Position numbers and translations under genes: made by a program. Shown piece after piece: positions 10,701-25,700 of a stretch of 64,000 bases of DNA (its first letter is position 1; each line of letters begins with the position of its first letter). The DNA is taken from positions 6,135,705 to 6,199,704 of the forward strand of contig CM065334.1 of assembly GCA_033032175.1 (NCBI GenBank), given 5' to 3'. The stretch is from Saturnia japonica. Its lineage: Eukaryota > Arthropoda > Insecta > Lepidoptera > Saturniidae. A model generated the notes under the pieces. That model ran no database searches. It was not told the DNA's origin and saw only the letters and a list, made by a program, of their open reading frames with translations.

Positions 10701-13700
10701 ACGCCAGCCTGTGACCCCTCAATCTCTGTGACTGGTTCTTTTGTGACTTCCCCTGATAAACTCATTCCTGATCTTATCCATTCTAGTTACTCCACACATC
10801 CACCTTCACATTCGCATCTCTGCCACATGTAATCTTCTTTCATCCAGTACTTTTGTTGCCCAGAACACAGATCCATACGTGAAGACAAGTCTTATAATGG
10901 TTTTATACACTTTTCCCCTTAAGCTTCAGTGGCATTCGAGGATTACATGTTATCCCCGAGACCTGTCGCCATTTCCAGCATTTATCCTATTTTTCTAACC
11001 TTGGGATCTAAGGGCTAATATGTTTATTAAATTGATATGTGTAGTCTGTGGGTAGGGTTGTAAATTGTGGTCGTTTTATGGTTAACAGGTGCTGCGATAA
11101 TCCACGAGCAGTTGTGCCGTCTTTCACGCGAGAGCGAGATCACCAAGCAGATCGTTGACAAGATATGTCTATGTCGGCAGTACGACAGGCCCATGGATAA
11201 ACAGTCAGTATTCGTATATACATACATGTATGCAAGCTATCACGTTTTGATCGGAGAATTTCCTTTGAAATTTATTTTATTTTCTATTAGGTTTGCAGTT
11301 GAGCGGTTTTGCAAGATCTTAGAGAACTTCAAGGCTGCGTCTACAATTACTTTTAAGGTAATGGAGTCTTATGGTAATGATAAGATGGTAGCGAATGTTA
11401 AAGTTATTTTTTACCCGGCTGCGAAAACGGGGGGTTATGTTCTTGGAGCGTATTTATGTCTGTCTATTTTTTAGCACGCTCTGCAGCCTACACGGCTTGA
11501 TGGATTTTAGCATACGCGTTGTCGTTAGATTCGTCTTAATTGCGGTAGTGACATAGGCTATATAGTATTTAAGTACAATGTCTGGGAATCAAATAAATAT
11601 TAAAATACAGTAAAAATATATTAGAGAACACAGTTACTCTATTGTTTTGAGTTTTCACTTCTATCGGCAGTCCTTGTGACTGCTTATGTATTTTTTTATT
11701 TATTAAATGGTAATGTGTGTTTACACACAAAATTAGTGTGTAAAAAAATATATATATATTAATTTATTTTTAACTATTAAAATAATTAATTATTTATTAA
11801 TCTTATTTTAAGTGATTAAATTAATTAATAAAAAATAGTGTGATAAGAGAACTTTGTTGTGTGAAAGAAGATATAGTCAAACGGATTGAGAAAGGGATAG
11901 AGAGGATGAATGAAAGAAGAATGACTAAACAAATTTATAATGCACATGTAAAAGGAAACGTTGGAAGAGGAAGGCATAGACGAATGTTCATCAATCAAAT
12001 CAGGGACATTCTAAAGAAAGGTCAGGTCAAGAGTACTCTAAACCGATGAGCATGCATGAAAAGATTAATGAATGCTGAAGAAGCGAAAGATGTATGCCAG
12101 GAATGTAGCAGGTGGAAGGACGTGGTCTCTTCCTACCCCGTTGGGAAATAGGCATGATTTATGTATGTATGTATGTTTGCACACATTCCGAGAGTAGACA
12201 ACTTTTAGATAATTGTTTTAAACACTTGTTCAAAACAAAATTTATTTATTGTTAGCTCGGCCGGCAATAACTCTTCCATAGCTTACTTATACCGAACAAA
12301 TTATTTTTTTCCCTTAAAATTATTCAAGGGTCCATCCTTTGAATCACGAGTTGTGGTCTTGAGTTCATACCAAAATCTGGTAGAAAATAGGTTGTTCAAT
12401 TTTTCTCGAATTGGAAAATTTTCGTGAAACTTTTTTAATATTTATTTTCATAAAACGTAATTTTGACTAACCAACATTTTTATTCAAAAAATTTCGGTTG
12501 AACTGTTCACAGGTGATGCGCTTACCAACGAACAACATTTCATATTTTTTTATATAAATAGATTACACCTTTAAAAGTTATAAAATATTATTGAATCTAA
12601 ATAAAAAACATGTCGCAAAACGCGGAGTGACATCACCGTTCAATAAATAAAATGAAGATTAAAGATACATATTATGCGCAAAATTAACTTTACTAGAATA
12701 TCAGTTTTGAAATTTTCTTCAGCACAATATATGATTTTAAAGCCGCTATTTCAATGGTTAGTAACGATTTTAGTATTTCTTTTCACATGATAATCCTCAA
12801 CAGTGATATATTCATTAAACGATGACGTCATTTATTCTGTATGACGTTTCAAATCATGCGAGAAAAAAAATTTTCTTTGGAAGGAAAAATTAAATAAATT
12901 CTCCATATTGTGTATTGCTTTAGCTTTGCCATTTAAACGGTTCGATGTGTATTCCCGCAGGTGGAAATGTTGCCAGTAAGCGGTGAGACCGAGGGGGCGG
13001 GGGGCGACGGCGGCGGGTGGGTGCGCAGTGCTCGTGCTCGTCTCGCCCGGTACCTCGCACCGCACCAGCGCGCCGCTACCACCGACCGCCTGCGGGATAT
13101 GGCGGCGCGGACCACGCCCCACGACCGTACGTAACACGGACACGCATACGCACCCACGGTTCGCAAGCATACACGTAGATGATGACGTCATTAACGTCAT
13201 TAAATCACATATTTATAAATTTCCAATTTGTGCAAGTAGAGATTACCACAGCAGCTATAAAAAATGATTACTTGTTTGAACAGGCTTGATCTCTGGGACT
13301 ATCAGTCGGATTTGAAAAATTGTTTTATATTTTTATAGCCATATTTATTGAAGAAGGTAATGGGATATGTAACATCACGCTGCGGCTGTAAGGGGTGGAG
13401 CAGTAACCGTTTACGTCAAGCACAACGATCGGTTGAATAAATTGTGGAACCGTGGGGCACAGCTAGTATATATAGAATACCAGGAACACGTATTTAGTAA
13501 GTGTTTGTACGACAGTAAGCGCGTGGTCCGGGTACAAACATCGGTGCGACTGCCTCACGCCGAGGACGCTCTGCGCTCAACAACGAAAACAGCTTCTCAG
13601 GTACAACCCCTTTATACAAGGGAGCCTAGCCCAGTTAACGAAAAAAATTTATGGAATTGACATATCTATCACGTGATTTAAGGTTGAGATATGTCATCTT

Positions 13701-16700
13701 TATACATTTTTTTCTCTTTCGATAGCATTCGCTATTGTAGAAACCAATTTGGCTAAGCCTCCTGGGTCTTTAAATGTTCTTTCTTTATATCTTAGACCAC
13801 TTTCTATGTTTTTCCGATTTGGGTAGACCTGCTTTGACCCCTCGTTTGAATAGTTAAGGGAGGTATGGATGGATGGTTTCGCTACAAAAACACATTTGAG
13901 AAATAAATACAGTGTAAACTCTTTATAACGTTATCCTTTATAACGATAAACTCCCTATAACGTTGAAGTGAGCACAACTTGTTGGTTTGCGTTAAAACCC
14001 ACATATTGAAACACTATAGCGATACGCCATTCTCTATTACGAAGAAATGTGTTCATATTTTTGAACAGGAAATATTTATTATCTGTATTATTGTTTATGT
14101 CATGTTATCAGGTAACAAAAGACTTTGAAGCTCCGAAACATCCGAGGTCGGTCTTGCTTTTGTTATCCTTAATTGCCTTGAACATGTGCAGTATGACGCA
14201 TTGTTTTCTCGGAAGTGATGGTCTTCGACCAAGCATACTGGGTACCTATCGTATTATCAGTCGTAAACCTACTTTGAAACTGTTAACATGGCCAGTAAAC
14301 GGAAAGCGATTAGTTTTGACGAAAAAGTTTGTGTGATACGTGCGATTGAAAAGGGAGAAAATAAAAGTGACGTTGGAAGGCGTTTTGAACTGAGTCAATC
14401 CACTGTTGCTACCATTTGGAATAACCAAAAAACAATTCTACAGGCGGCGCTGGAAGGAAACTCTTCTAAAAAATTAAGAAAGCCAAAATTCGAAGACTTA
14501 GATCAATCAGGCAATGTTGTCGTGGTTTAATAATCAGCGCCAGAATAATTACCCATCTCGGGGCCAATTGTAAAAGCTAAGGCTGAAAAGTTTGCCAACC
14601 AACTTGGCATAATAAACTTTAAAGCATCTGAAGGTTGGCTCGGAAAATTTAAGCACCGTCACCAAATTACGTACGGTAAAATAAACGGAGAGACGCGGGA
14701 TGTCGATATGAATGTGACTAACAATTGGATTAGAATAGTGTGGCCTAAATTAAAGATGAAGTACTCAACAGAAGACATTTTTAATGCAGATGAAACTGGC
14801 CTTTTTTTCAAGTTGACTCCCGAGAAAACTTTAAAATTCAAAGGGGAAAAATGTGTTGGAGGAAAACTGTCTAAAGAGCGTATTACAGTTCTAGTGGCTG
14901 CCAATATGAGTGGCACAGAAAAAAGAAAGCTCTTAGTTATAGGCAAATCGAAAAACCCTCGGTGTTTCAAGAACATAAAACAGTTGCCAGTTACGTACAA
15001 AGCAAACAAGTCAGCCTGGATGACATCGCAGATTTTTGAAGAGGAAGTGAGAAAATGGGATGCTGAATTAAAATCACGGAAAATCTTGCTTCTAGTAGAC
15101 AATTGTCCTACTCACCCAATCATATCTAATCTTCGAAACATAGAGTTAGCATTTTTCCCAGCTAATACAACCAGCATTTTACAACCAATGGATCAGAATG
15201 TAATTAAAAGCCTAAAGGGCCACTATAGACGGAAAATGTTGATGTAAATGATCGAAACTGACGGCAAGGTCTCGATCAACATGCTACAATCAGTGAACTT
15301 CTTATCAAAAGCCTGGCAAGAGGTAACAGCAGCCACTATCCAACATTCTTTTCGACATGCTGGATTATGTAGTAGCCAAGAAACGAACCAATTTGACAGT
15401 GAAGACAATCTACCACTGAGTGAATGGTATATTCAAAGTTAAAGTTTAAAGTTAAAGCCAGTTCAACATACCAAACAATTTTAACTAAGATCTACAATCG
15501 TACGAAAATATAGATGAGGATGTAGCCACAACTGGTACACTTACAGATGAACAAATTGTTGATTTAGTGTCAAAAAGTCAGGAAACACCCGATAATCAAG
15601 ATGAAGAAGATGATCAAGTGGACAAAGCCGAATCACCACCAACAATTCTACAAGCCCTAGATGCCGCTAAGTTGGTAGAAAAATTTTTCTTGTTTAATCA
15701 AGAAGATTCCACCACATATGTGTAAACAATAATTTATAAGCATTTATTATGTAAGACATACATATTAAAAATTCTTGTTAATTTGGTTGTTTTTTTGTTC
15801 ACTCCATATAACGATAACTCTCTATAACGACAAAAAATGCTCAGTCCCTTGAGTTTCGTTATAAAGAGTTTACACTGTATAGAGTTTGGTGATATTTTGC
15901 GTAACGCAATTTGGTTATTGTACACAAGAGAAGTTAATTCTGAATAATAACATGGAAACATGGCACAACGACATGCCACAAGAACTCCCTGGACGCTGTT
16001 AACAAGGGCTCACCGTTTTTTTTTTGTTTGGATGTGCCTGTGATATTTTATTCCAATAAATAATACCTATGAATAGTTTTTTTTTATTAATACACCATGA
16101 AAAGTAATTTAAAAATATGTATTAATTTAAACAGAATTATGTCACAAAAGCGCGCTATTATAATCCCGTGACGTCATCATTCATTTTATATGTCATTTTG
16201 ACAACAGTGACAAATATGACAACTTACGCAAGAGTATAATGTTCATATTTCCCGAATGGTGACGTCACGTTTTCTAATCGGCGTTTCAGATCACGTGACT
16301 CGCAGATTAAAAAATATTAATTTTCCAAAGGGAAAATGATACAATGAACAATTACTTTTTCCATATTTGTGTTGTTTTAGGCTATTTATCTATACAACAA
16401 TATTACTCAATAATTTACTTAAATTTTTAAACATACAGTCAACTTGTGGAATCAGTCAGTGTCATATAGTTTCCATGTAATATTTATTTAATATTTATTG
16501 GTTAATTATAATATTTAGAATTAATTTCAAAACGTTTTTGTTAATGGCGCAGTGTTTGTAGATTCTTGTAACCTGCTTTATAGTCAGTATAATTTTAAAA
16601 ATATTGTTTTATATAGTATTATAATGCATTTATTATTAATAGCGATCGCCCTAAGGTCGATTTTGATATTCGACTAGCGACTTTTTGATCATAGACTATT

Positions 16701-19700
16701 TTCTATTTGACATTTGCAGTATTCATAAACAATGAGTATTATCTACATCACTTTTCGTTGAGTGACAGTGTCAAAATTTTGGGGGGTCTAAGTTCAATGG
16801 CACTGGTCAATTTAGGATTTGCAGTATTAATTAATTTAATTTAATATATTAGTAACAGATATTATAGATAAATTTTAGCTTTCTGCACTCCTTCTCCATA
16901 TAAACTTTAACCATGCCAAATCTCACAGTCTTCCGTGCACGCAATACGCTTAAAAAGGTACCGAAAAGTTTTGCTTCACGTAATAATATATAAATTTAAC
17001 ATTTGTTTATGTGTGCCCCTTTTATTTATTTATATTATAAACACTTTATTTATTTCTTTTATTTATTACAAAAAAAAAAAATTATAACATGAGTAGTAAA
17101 TTATTATTGTTGTTGATGTGTTTTATATTTTGATTGACTATTGTTGGCGAACCGTGACTTGCTTTGGGGTTCCAGCTGAAAATCAGCGTTAAGTGCCCCG
17201 TGGCTCTTCAGCATATGCTGAGCTGGACGCCCTTTCTTAATGGCAGGACACGTAGCTGGACCGTTTATTATTCCTTTTAGCGTGTTTTCATTCTTTCTTC
17301 TTTTCTTTTATTAATATATTGGAGTATGACTCCAGCGTCTTCTATGTTTCATTTGAACTATGTTTGTTTGTGTCACAGGATCTCATTTTTCGGAATGATG
17401 CAAGCCGTAAACGAATTCAACGGAGCCAAGACTGATACTCACACCGACGGAGATAAGGTAATGATAGTCACTCGCCTTTAGGACTCTTAGTAAGACTAGA
17501 AAAAAATTATACTAGGAAATTGGTTCCGAGGTGAAAAATGTAAACAAAAGTGATGCTAGTTCAAATAACTTCATTTGTCTTGTTTGTCGAAAATTAGTAA
17601 AACGTAATAACGTGTTTATATTGTATGCATAACCTAAATACAATCGATGATAACGAACGACAACAATTTTTAACGAAAAAGAAAACCAACTCCAATGATT
17701 TTGAGGAGTCGGTGTCAGCGTACCTTCGAAGTTGATGGTCCAATGCCAATTAAATTAAAATGGGACCACCCTTGAGGTAAACCATTCCAATAAAAATAAA
17801 ATCAACTGTATTAGTTCTTAAACAAAGAAATTATGGCTGAACATCCATAAAAATTATATATACATTCGAATTAAGAATCTCTTTCTATTTTTTTGGAGTC
17901 TGTTAAAATTTAAAAAGAAAGAAAGAAAAAACATATTTGTCACACACACGCACACACATACAAGTTATACAAAAAAATAATCTATAAAATAAATAAAAAA
18001 ACAGATATTATTAGCAACTATACCATTTCCATTTATTTATTTTCTCGGTGACAGATCCTGTGAAAACTTGAACGAGCGTCTTTTTTACATTATGTATGCA
18101 TTAATATATAAAAATATGACGTTTACACACGTACAAGGTTATACCAGAGTCGGAGAAACTGATAGGGATGTAGCTATATCGATAAACGTAACACGATAAC
18201 AGACTCGATATTTTTTTACAAAATGTAAGAAACTAAACTACTGCCGGATACTTTTGTACAAATTTATTAACTAATATTATATTTCATTACAAGATGTTAC
18301 ACGTATTAATTTTTGATTGATAATACCAACTTCTTCAAAATTTTCGAAACTGTTGTAAAATAAGTAGGTATAGGTAGAGGTACTGGATAATGAAACGAAA
18401 TACATAATTATAACGTCAGGTAATCTTTATTTATTTATTTTAATCAAAATCTGATGAATCGTCACTGTCGTAAATATATGCAATCATTACTTATCTGGTC
18501 ACAACACTACAACTATCAAATTAGAACTATCATCGAGAAAATAAAGAAATGGAAATGGTATAGATGTGTGTATACAAATAGGTCTCGAGTCAGCATATAT
18601 GCTGAAAGAGGGGAGTCTTCCAGCGCTGATTGTCACTCGAAACACAGAGAGTTATATGTACGCAGCGTTTATGTATATATAAATTCTATGTAATAAAATA
18701 TATGTACATTACAATCGCGAATGAAACCGCGGGGCACAGGTAGTATAAATTATATTGTTAAAGAAACATTAATATATCGTCCACTGTCCGCACTGTCGAT
18801 AATTGCCGACTGTCAACACTGTCAAAGATTAGCGACTGTCGCACTGTTGAGGATTAACGACTGGCGCACTGTCGAGAATTGCCGACTGTCAACACTGTCA
18901 AGGAATAGCGACTGTCGCATTGTTGAGGATTAACGAATGGCGCACTGTTGAGGATTAACGAATGGCGCACTGTCGAAATTTGACGACTGTCGGCACTGTC
19001 GAGAATTAACGAATGTCGTACTGTTGAGGTTTGACGACTGTTGACATTTTCGATAATTTTCGACTTAACTTAACTTTAAATTTTTACAGCCATCGAATGA
19101 GGTGCAGCCTCAAACCGCTAGTGGGGAATTGCAGCAAGGTGACGGAACGGGTGCCAAGTTAGTTCACACACAACTTAATATCTTCAAACCAATTGCTTTA
19201 ACTTTCTTTGAATGTATGTATTTTATCGATGGATCAACGTGTACAGTGGTACACGAGTTTATAATCCTACAGTGAGCCTAAATTTTTCATAAAGTAAAAC
19301 ATAATATTGAAACCATATTATTGTGGTAGGGCATTTATTAATTCCAGTTTTCCCCACTAAGCTTTGCGTTTTACTGTACTCTTGTGTCTTCTCCATCAAC
19401 TGTTTCACCGCATGGATGTGATCGACAGTCGATATTTATTGGTTTTAGTATACTCTAATTTTAATGACCTTAAAATGTGAAGTCGCATTTAGGAAAAAAA
19501 AATCATGTTTTGAAGAAGTTATCTTAAACTTTGTCTTGCCAATGTTTTTATAATGTTTAGCTGTGTCATTATATTTTATAATTTAATTTTTAAGCTATTT
19601 CGGAGTTTGTACGACGTAACAATTTACGTTCTATGGATACGTCAAACAACCTTTCTCAGTTACATAGTGTAGTTAGCATTGATGTAGAATTTACAGTTCA

Positions 19701-22700
19701 TGTATACCAGCGAATGCAGATAAATAAATAAATATTAATTAATTATGAATATTTATTTACCAGGCCGCCAGACAATGTGGAGAGTCAGCCAGTTCCAGAG
19801 AAGGATCTGGACAGCGATTCTGATCGGACTATCGACTTGAATGACAGTAAATATACATTACTTTTATATGCATACTCATGGGTGCAAGTGCATCCTTCTT
19901 CACCCATGAAGATGAAAGATAATACAAAGAAAATTTTTTTTTTTTTTAATATGTATTGTTTCTGTTTGAATGAAAACGTAAAGCGTCTTCTATTTAAATT
20001 TCCTATAAATTATATTTTATTAGTTCATAGTATAGTGTGTAAGATGCTGATGCACTTCTTTGAAAGTAATCATAAACTAAACTATTTATATCATTATATT
20101 AACATGTGAAGCAAAAACTTTCTACCCCTTTTTAATCGTATTGCGTGCACGGAAAACTGAGATATGGCATAGTTAAAGTTTATATGGAGAAGTAGTGCAG
20201 AAAGCTAAAATTTGTCTATAATATCTGTCACTAATATATTAAATTAAATACATTAATACTGCGAATCCTAACCCGACCACTTCCATTGAACTTAGACCCC
20301 CCAAAATATTGACATTGTCACTCAATGAAAAGTGACAGCAAGTGATATAATATTCATTGTTTAGGTTCATACTGCAAATGTAAAACAAAAAATAGTCTTA
20401 TGGTTAACAAGTCACTGGTCGAATTTCGATCATTGGGAAAAGAAAACTAATGTTAATGGATTGAACACAACCCATGTGCATTTTTGAAGTAATCATAGGA
20501 TAGTTACTCCATTGTCGTGTCGAACACGAGAAATAAATATTTTAAACTTCTTCGATTTTTTTACGTCGATTGCCTGATCATCTGCTGAAGATGGTAGGGG
20601 ACTGTGCTGACCGAAAGCATTATTGTCAAAAAAAAATTCCGTGCTCGCTTCGATGAAATGAAGCTAGCTGTGAAGTGGCCTAATAATATATTCGTTACAA
20701 GGCGTGAGAATAGGTTACTAAATCGACTTTAATAAAATAACCTTCACTAATGGGGATTGTTAATTTTTTTTTAAATAAGGTCTAAATAAAAAACCATTTC
20801 GTGGAATTGCATTCTACGTTAATTTTATGGTTACCCGAATATTAAAAAACGCCGTAATATTTGGTGGTATTATAGATTATCAGAGAAGATGCATACCATA
20901 GACCAAATGCATACGATTTGAATACGCCAGTGTTGTCAGGGCAATGGAATCAAAATTTACATTTCGTTTCCTGAGAAGTTACATTTTTCCTACCAAAGTT
21001 ATATATTGGGTGCTGCTTAATTTAGAGCTTTATTGAGACATATTTGCCACTATTAACTGCTTTTAAATTTGAAGGAGATTTTGATGTAAAACATCTATAG
21101 GCGAGGGTAAACCAGATTGTTGGCGTGGCGATACATACAGGCCGTGGCGACACATCGCCACGCTATATGATGGAATATATGTACTATGAATTATGGAATT
21201 ATGAAAATAATTGAGTTGTGATTAAAAATATTTTTTATTTTATTTTTTTATTTCATAAAAGTGAATATTTATGTAATAAACAGTCATTATTTTATGGAAA
21301 AAAATTGTAATGCTTTGTTTTTTACATTATGCCATATATGATTCCTGTCGTAATCTGTTCTTTTAAGCATATAACTTATACAAAATAATTTCGATGTTTC
21401 ACATCTGCCAGGCGCGAGCGTCCCGTGACGGATTTTTAAGTTTTTTTTTTAATAATTTCGTCACTTGTGAGCCGATTTTTGGTAAAATATCAAATTTAGT
21501 TTAATAATGAAAAAAAAAACCAATACCCTCAGAAGTTACGAAAATCACGTTTATTATAGAAATTACTTATCTCGTGTAACACACTGCGGTATTACCACAA
21601 GTACAGAGTGATACAATCAACACATCAAATTAACAGTACTTTTTTATAGATAAAGCTCAAGTCATTGAATATTTATGATGGTGATGACGTCATCATAAAA
21701 ATAATGTCTGCTGTTTTCAAAATTTTAAAAAGCATGAGATAAGCCTTAAAAGATTCAAATTAGTGTCTTAAAATTCTTTATAGTATCAACAAAAAAAATT
21801 AGACAGTGCCCATTATCATTCTATTGGGAGTTTTAAAAACATTGCAAAAACTATTTAAAAATTAACCAAACGAGTGTGAACCACTACAGTGCTGTACGTG
21901 TCACACTCTTAGGTTCTTTCCTGACGGTGAGCGACTCGGACAACAACTCGGGCAGCGCGTCGCTAGGGTTGTCGACGTCGTCTTCACTCGACTCGGCCTC
22001 CGAGCTGTTGCTGGCGGCGGCGGCGGCTGTCGAGTCTGCCGGGTCGGAAGGCGAGGCGGCTCCCGGCGAGCTGTGCCGGACGGTGCGACACCTGATGCGC
22101 TCGATAGCGTCCATCGAGCGGCTGATGGACCGCGTCCTGAAGCACTGCGACGAGTGGCCATCTCATCCCGCGCCTCCGACGCCGGCGGCGCGCGCCGGTG
22201 ACCACGAAGCCAGGTTTGTCGATATCGATATAGTCAATATCACTCTCGTCGCCACGGGTCGTTTTAATTTTAATCTGAACAACGGCCTTAATTACTAAGT
22301 TTCGTCTTCCATCTAAGGTTGCCTGTCCAGTTAAGCGGAGCTGTGAAAATTCGACCAATAGAATTGCATCTCTAGCAAAGTTCCGCCAATATAATCCGGG
22401 AGTTGACTGACAGCTTTTGAAATATTGTTTTAAACACTTTATATGTTGAAAATAATATATATGATTTTTTTTTTTCATTTATACATCTTTATACATCTTA
22501 AAAAGTGTTTTGTAAATATATTTTAATATAAATAAAAACACGGCTCAAAAGCGCGCCGTTATGGTCCCGTGATGTCATTATTCATTTGATATGTAATTTT
22601 GTATGATATATGTGACAAATGTAACAACTTAGGCAAGAGTCTAACGTTCATATTTCCTGAGTAGTGACGTCACATTTTCTAATCGGCGTTTCAAATCACG

Positions 22701-25700
22701 GGACTCACAAAAAATTTTAATTTTTCAAATGGTCAATTAAATAAACAATTATTTTTTCCAGATTTGTATTGTTTTAGGATTTTTATCTATATGTTAATAT
22801 AACTCAATAATTTATTTTAATTTTGAAACATACAATCAACTCGCGGATTTATGTCATCAATGTAAATTAACCATGAATTTGAACAGTACTGGTACATTTA
22901 CTCGAGCAGTATGGAAACTTGTAGTGGGTACCGTATAACAGGTTTTTATTAAACTGATATCCATCTTGGTTTTTATTTATTGGGAGCCGTACACAAAATA
23001 TTCATGCAGTGTTTTTCTTTGTGAAATTTTTACATTTAGTGTAAGCAAAGGTAGACGAAACTATATTAATAAATGTCTTGATTTTGGTCGAAATTCAATC
23101 CTAAAACGTGTGTTAAGAAGCTTCGTTTGATAATGAAACAATCTATGTAATTGTAAATAATTAAAGAGTGTAATGACGTGGTTTGTAGGAAACGCGTTGA
23201 CATGGGACTCTCTGAGGTAGACAGGAAACTAATGGCGATGTACAGGCGGCTACCGGAGGTGCATCGCAGGCAGCTACAAGTGTACAGGAAACAGAAGAAA
23301 CTCTCCACGGTATTATTTCAGTTTTATTGGAGTCAAAACTCTTTATAGGCACGTTGTGCGATTTTTGTATGGCGTAAATCTTATGAGTTCGTGTCACTGA
23401 CACCGACATGTAATAGTATCATTATATTAATACGTGAAGCAAAAACTTTGTACCCATTTTTAAGCGTATTGCTTGCACGGAAGACTGAGATTTGACATGG
23501 TTAAAGTTTATATGGAGAAGGAGTGCAGAGAGCTACAATTTATATATAATATCTGTTACTATTATATTAAATTAAATAAATTAATACTGCAAATCGTAAC
23601 CTGACCAGTGCCATTGAACTTAGTCCTCCCAAAATATTGACATTGTCACTCAATGAAAAGTGACAGCAAGTGATATAATATTCATTGTTTAGGTTCATAC
23701 TGCAAATGTCAAACAGAAAATAGTCTATGATTAAAAAGTCGATGGTCGAATTTTGGTCATTGCGCGACCGCTAGATTACAGAATGGGTACTCTGTGTAGT
23801 GTAATTGTAACTGAGTAAATAATGTGGGAATGGGAAGGAGTAGGATAAGTATCTACATATCTGTAGTTATAAGTATGACGTGTTGAATTGATTGTTAAAT
23901 TATACGTTACCTTTTTTCTCGGTATTTCCAAAGTTAATTCTCTTGCAAACCAGTAATGTATGCTGGAAAATAAACTACTCATAAAATCGTTATTGGGCGA
24001 TCGCGATCGTAACAGAGAGCCAAAGTTTGAGTGAAACAAAACATCATATCAGTATAACAGAGCGTGACAGCATATCGCATGCGTGGACTACTCAACTGAT
24101 CTATGTTAATTATTCCTCAGGGTGCTTGTTAAAAACAAGAATCACGTTAATAATTTGATTTTACAAATTATGTAATAAAAAAATTGTTATTCCATAGATT
24201 TCCCTATGACTGCCTATTTTTTAAATTCTAACAGTTTTTGCCGTTTTTCTTTTTTAATATAAAACCAATTGGATAGTTTGTTGGTATGTCTTAATGTAGC
24301 AATGATGCCGTTTTATTGGGATATATTTTTGAGTCACTGCAGCGAAATTTTATTATAATGACTGACTGAATATACGGTATTAGCTAGTTTCGGTTTCGGC
24401 CAAAAATCAGCAGAAACCTAATATTCGTGAATTTTCGTGCTTCGTTCTGTTTACTTCGGGTGAGTTCGTATCTCGTGTGTACACTATAGTCGTACATGTT
24501 CGTGCTCGATCGTCCTATGTGAGAGACGTTGGCGGGGACGAGGTAGCACGACACTACACTAACCGGTTCACTAAAGTAAACAGTATGATAAGTCGACAGT
24601 GTTCTTGAAATAATTACCTACAGCCACTCAGTAGATAAACACGCAATAGAGCTGCCCTCTGACTATGTTTCCTGGGTTACCTACTTTCGCATTGGATAAT
24701 GCAATATTAAATTGACATGATTATCTTTTCACCAAAATATATTACTGTAGATTTTGTAAGTTTGATATAAATTATTTCTACTTGGGTTTTATTTCTAGTT
24801 TCAAAAGTGATTTTGAGTCAGTAAGAAGGGAATGTACATTTTTAAATTAAAAATATATTTTTTTGCTTAAAGTATAATAAATCAAAAATTATTTTAAATT
24901 CTAGGAAGTAGGTAGTATAATATTTCGTCATTAGTTATGAATTGCGTACTGGCGACTATTGTGTACTGAAGTTCACCTAGATTTCGTTTCCGCCGTTTCT
25001 ATGAAAACTTAAAATACTGTTTACTTTAGTGTACTGTGACTTGTGCGCCTACGTCACGCAATTGCCCGCGTTTCCGTTCCCCGCTACATTATCTCGCCCC
25101 CGTGAACGTCTTTCTGTCACGTCGACCTTGTCGGACTAGAATGTTTTGATTATATTGTAAACAGGTGTGCATGCAGCTAGTGGGAGGTCGTGCACCGTTG
25201 CCGCCTCCGCCGGGGTCTCCGCCCCCCGCACCGCAACATCAGCCCTGCCGAGCGCTCTGCCCAGAATACCACCTACAGAGATTCAAGGAGGTGCCAACAC
25301 AAAACTCAATTTTTTTTATGTCTCCTAATATTATAAAGGTCAAGATATGAACATATGTTTGTTTGAACCCGCTAATAATCTCTGGAACTATTAGTCCTGC
25401 CTACCAGTGAAAAATTATTTTTGCATTTTATAGACTAGTAGCGCTTTGCCCGAGTCTACGCTCGTGTGATAGTTGACTTATGCCCCATATTTATTAATTT
25501 CTAACTGCATTACTAAATATCAATTTTCAATAAAAAATTACGCATTTTCATATAAACTTTCATCCCTTTTTCACTACCCTAGGGGTTGAATTTTCAAGAT
25601 TCTTTCCTTAGTGCTCGCCTACAGTGTAAAAGTAGCCCGCATGCAAATTCCCAGGGTCAAGAATCCAATTCTTAAAATTTCTGTCTGTCTGTCTGTCTGA

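Noticed and set aside
11358..11474. Continuation of exon 8 beyond its donor
   Set aside because: The open frame runs into family D repeat; GTAATG at 11358 joins exon 9 in phase.
13433..13660. 75-codon plus frame over exon 10
   Set aside because: It uses a different frame from that required by exons 9 and 11, and starts in repeat DNA.
18789..19063. Possible CRISPR-like array
   Set aside because: Units are tandem without unique spacers, and the setting is an insect intron.
21884..22478. Minus-strand Arg/Ser-rich frames
   Set aside because: Shadows of the GC-rich exon 14.
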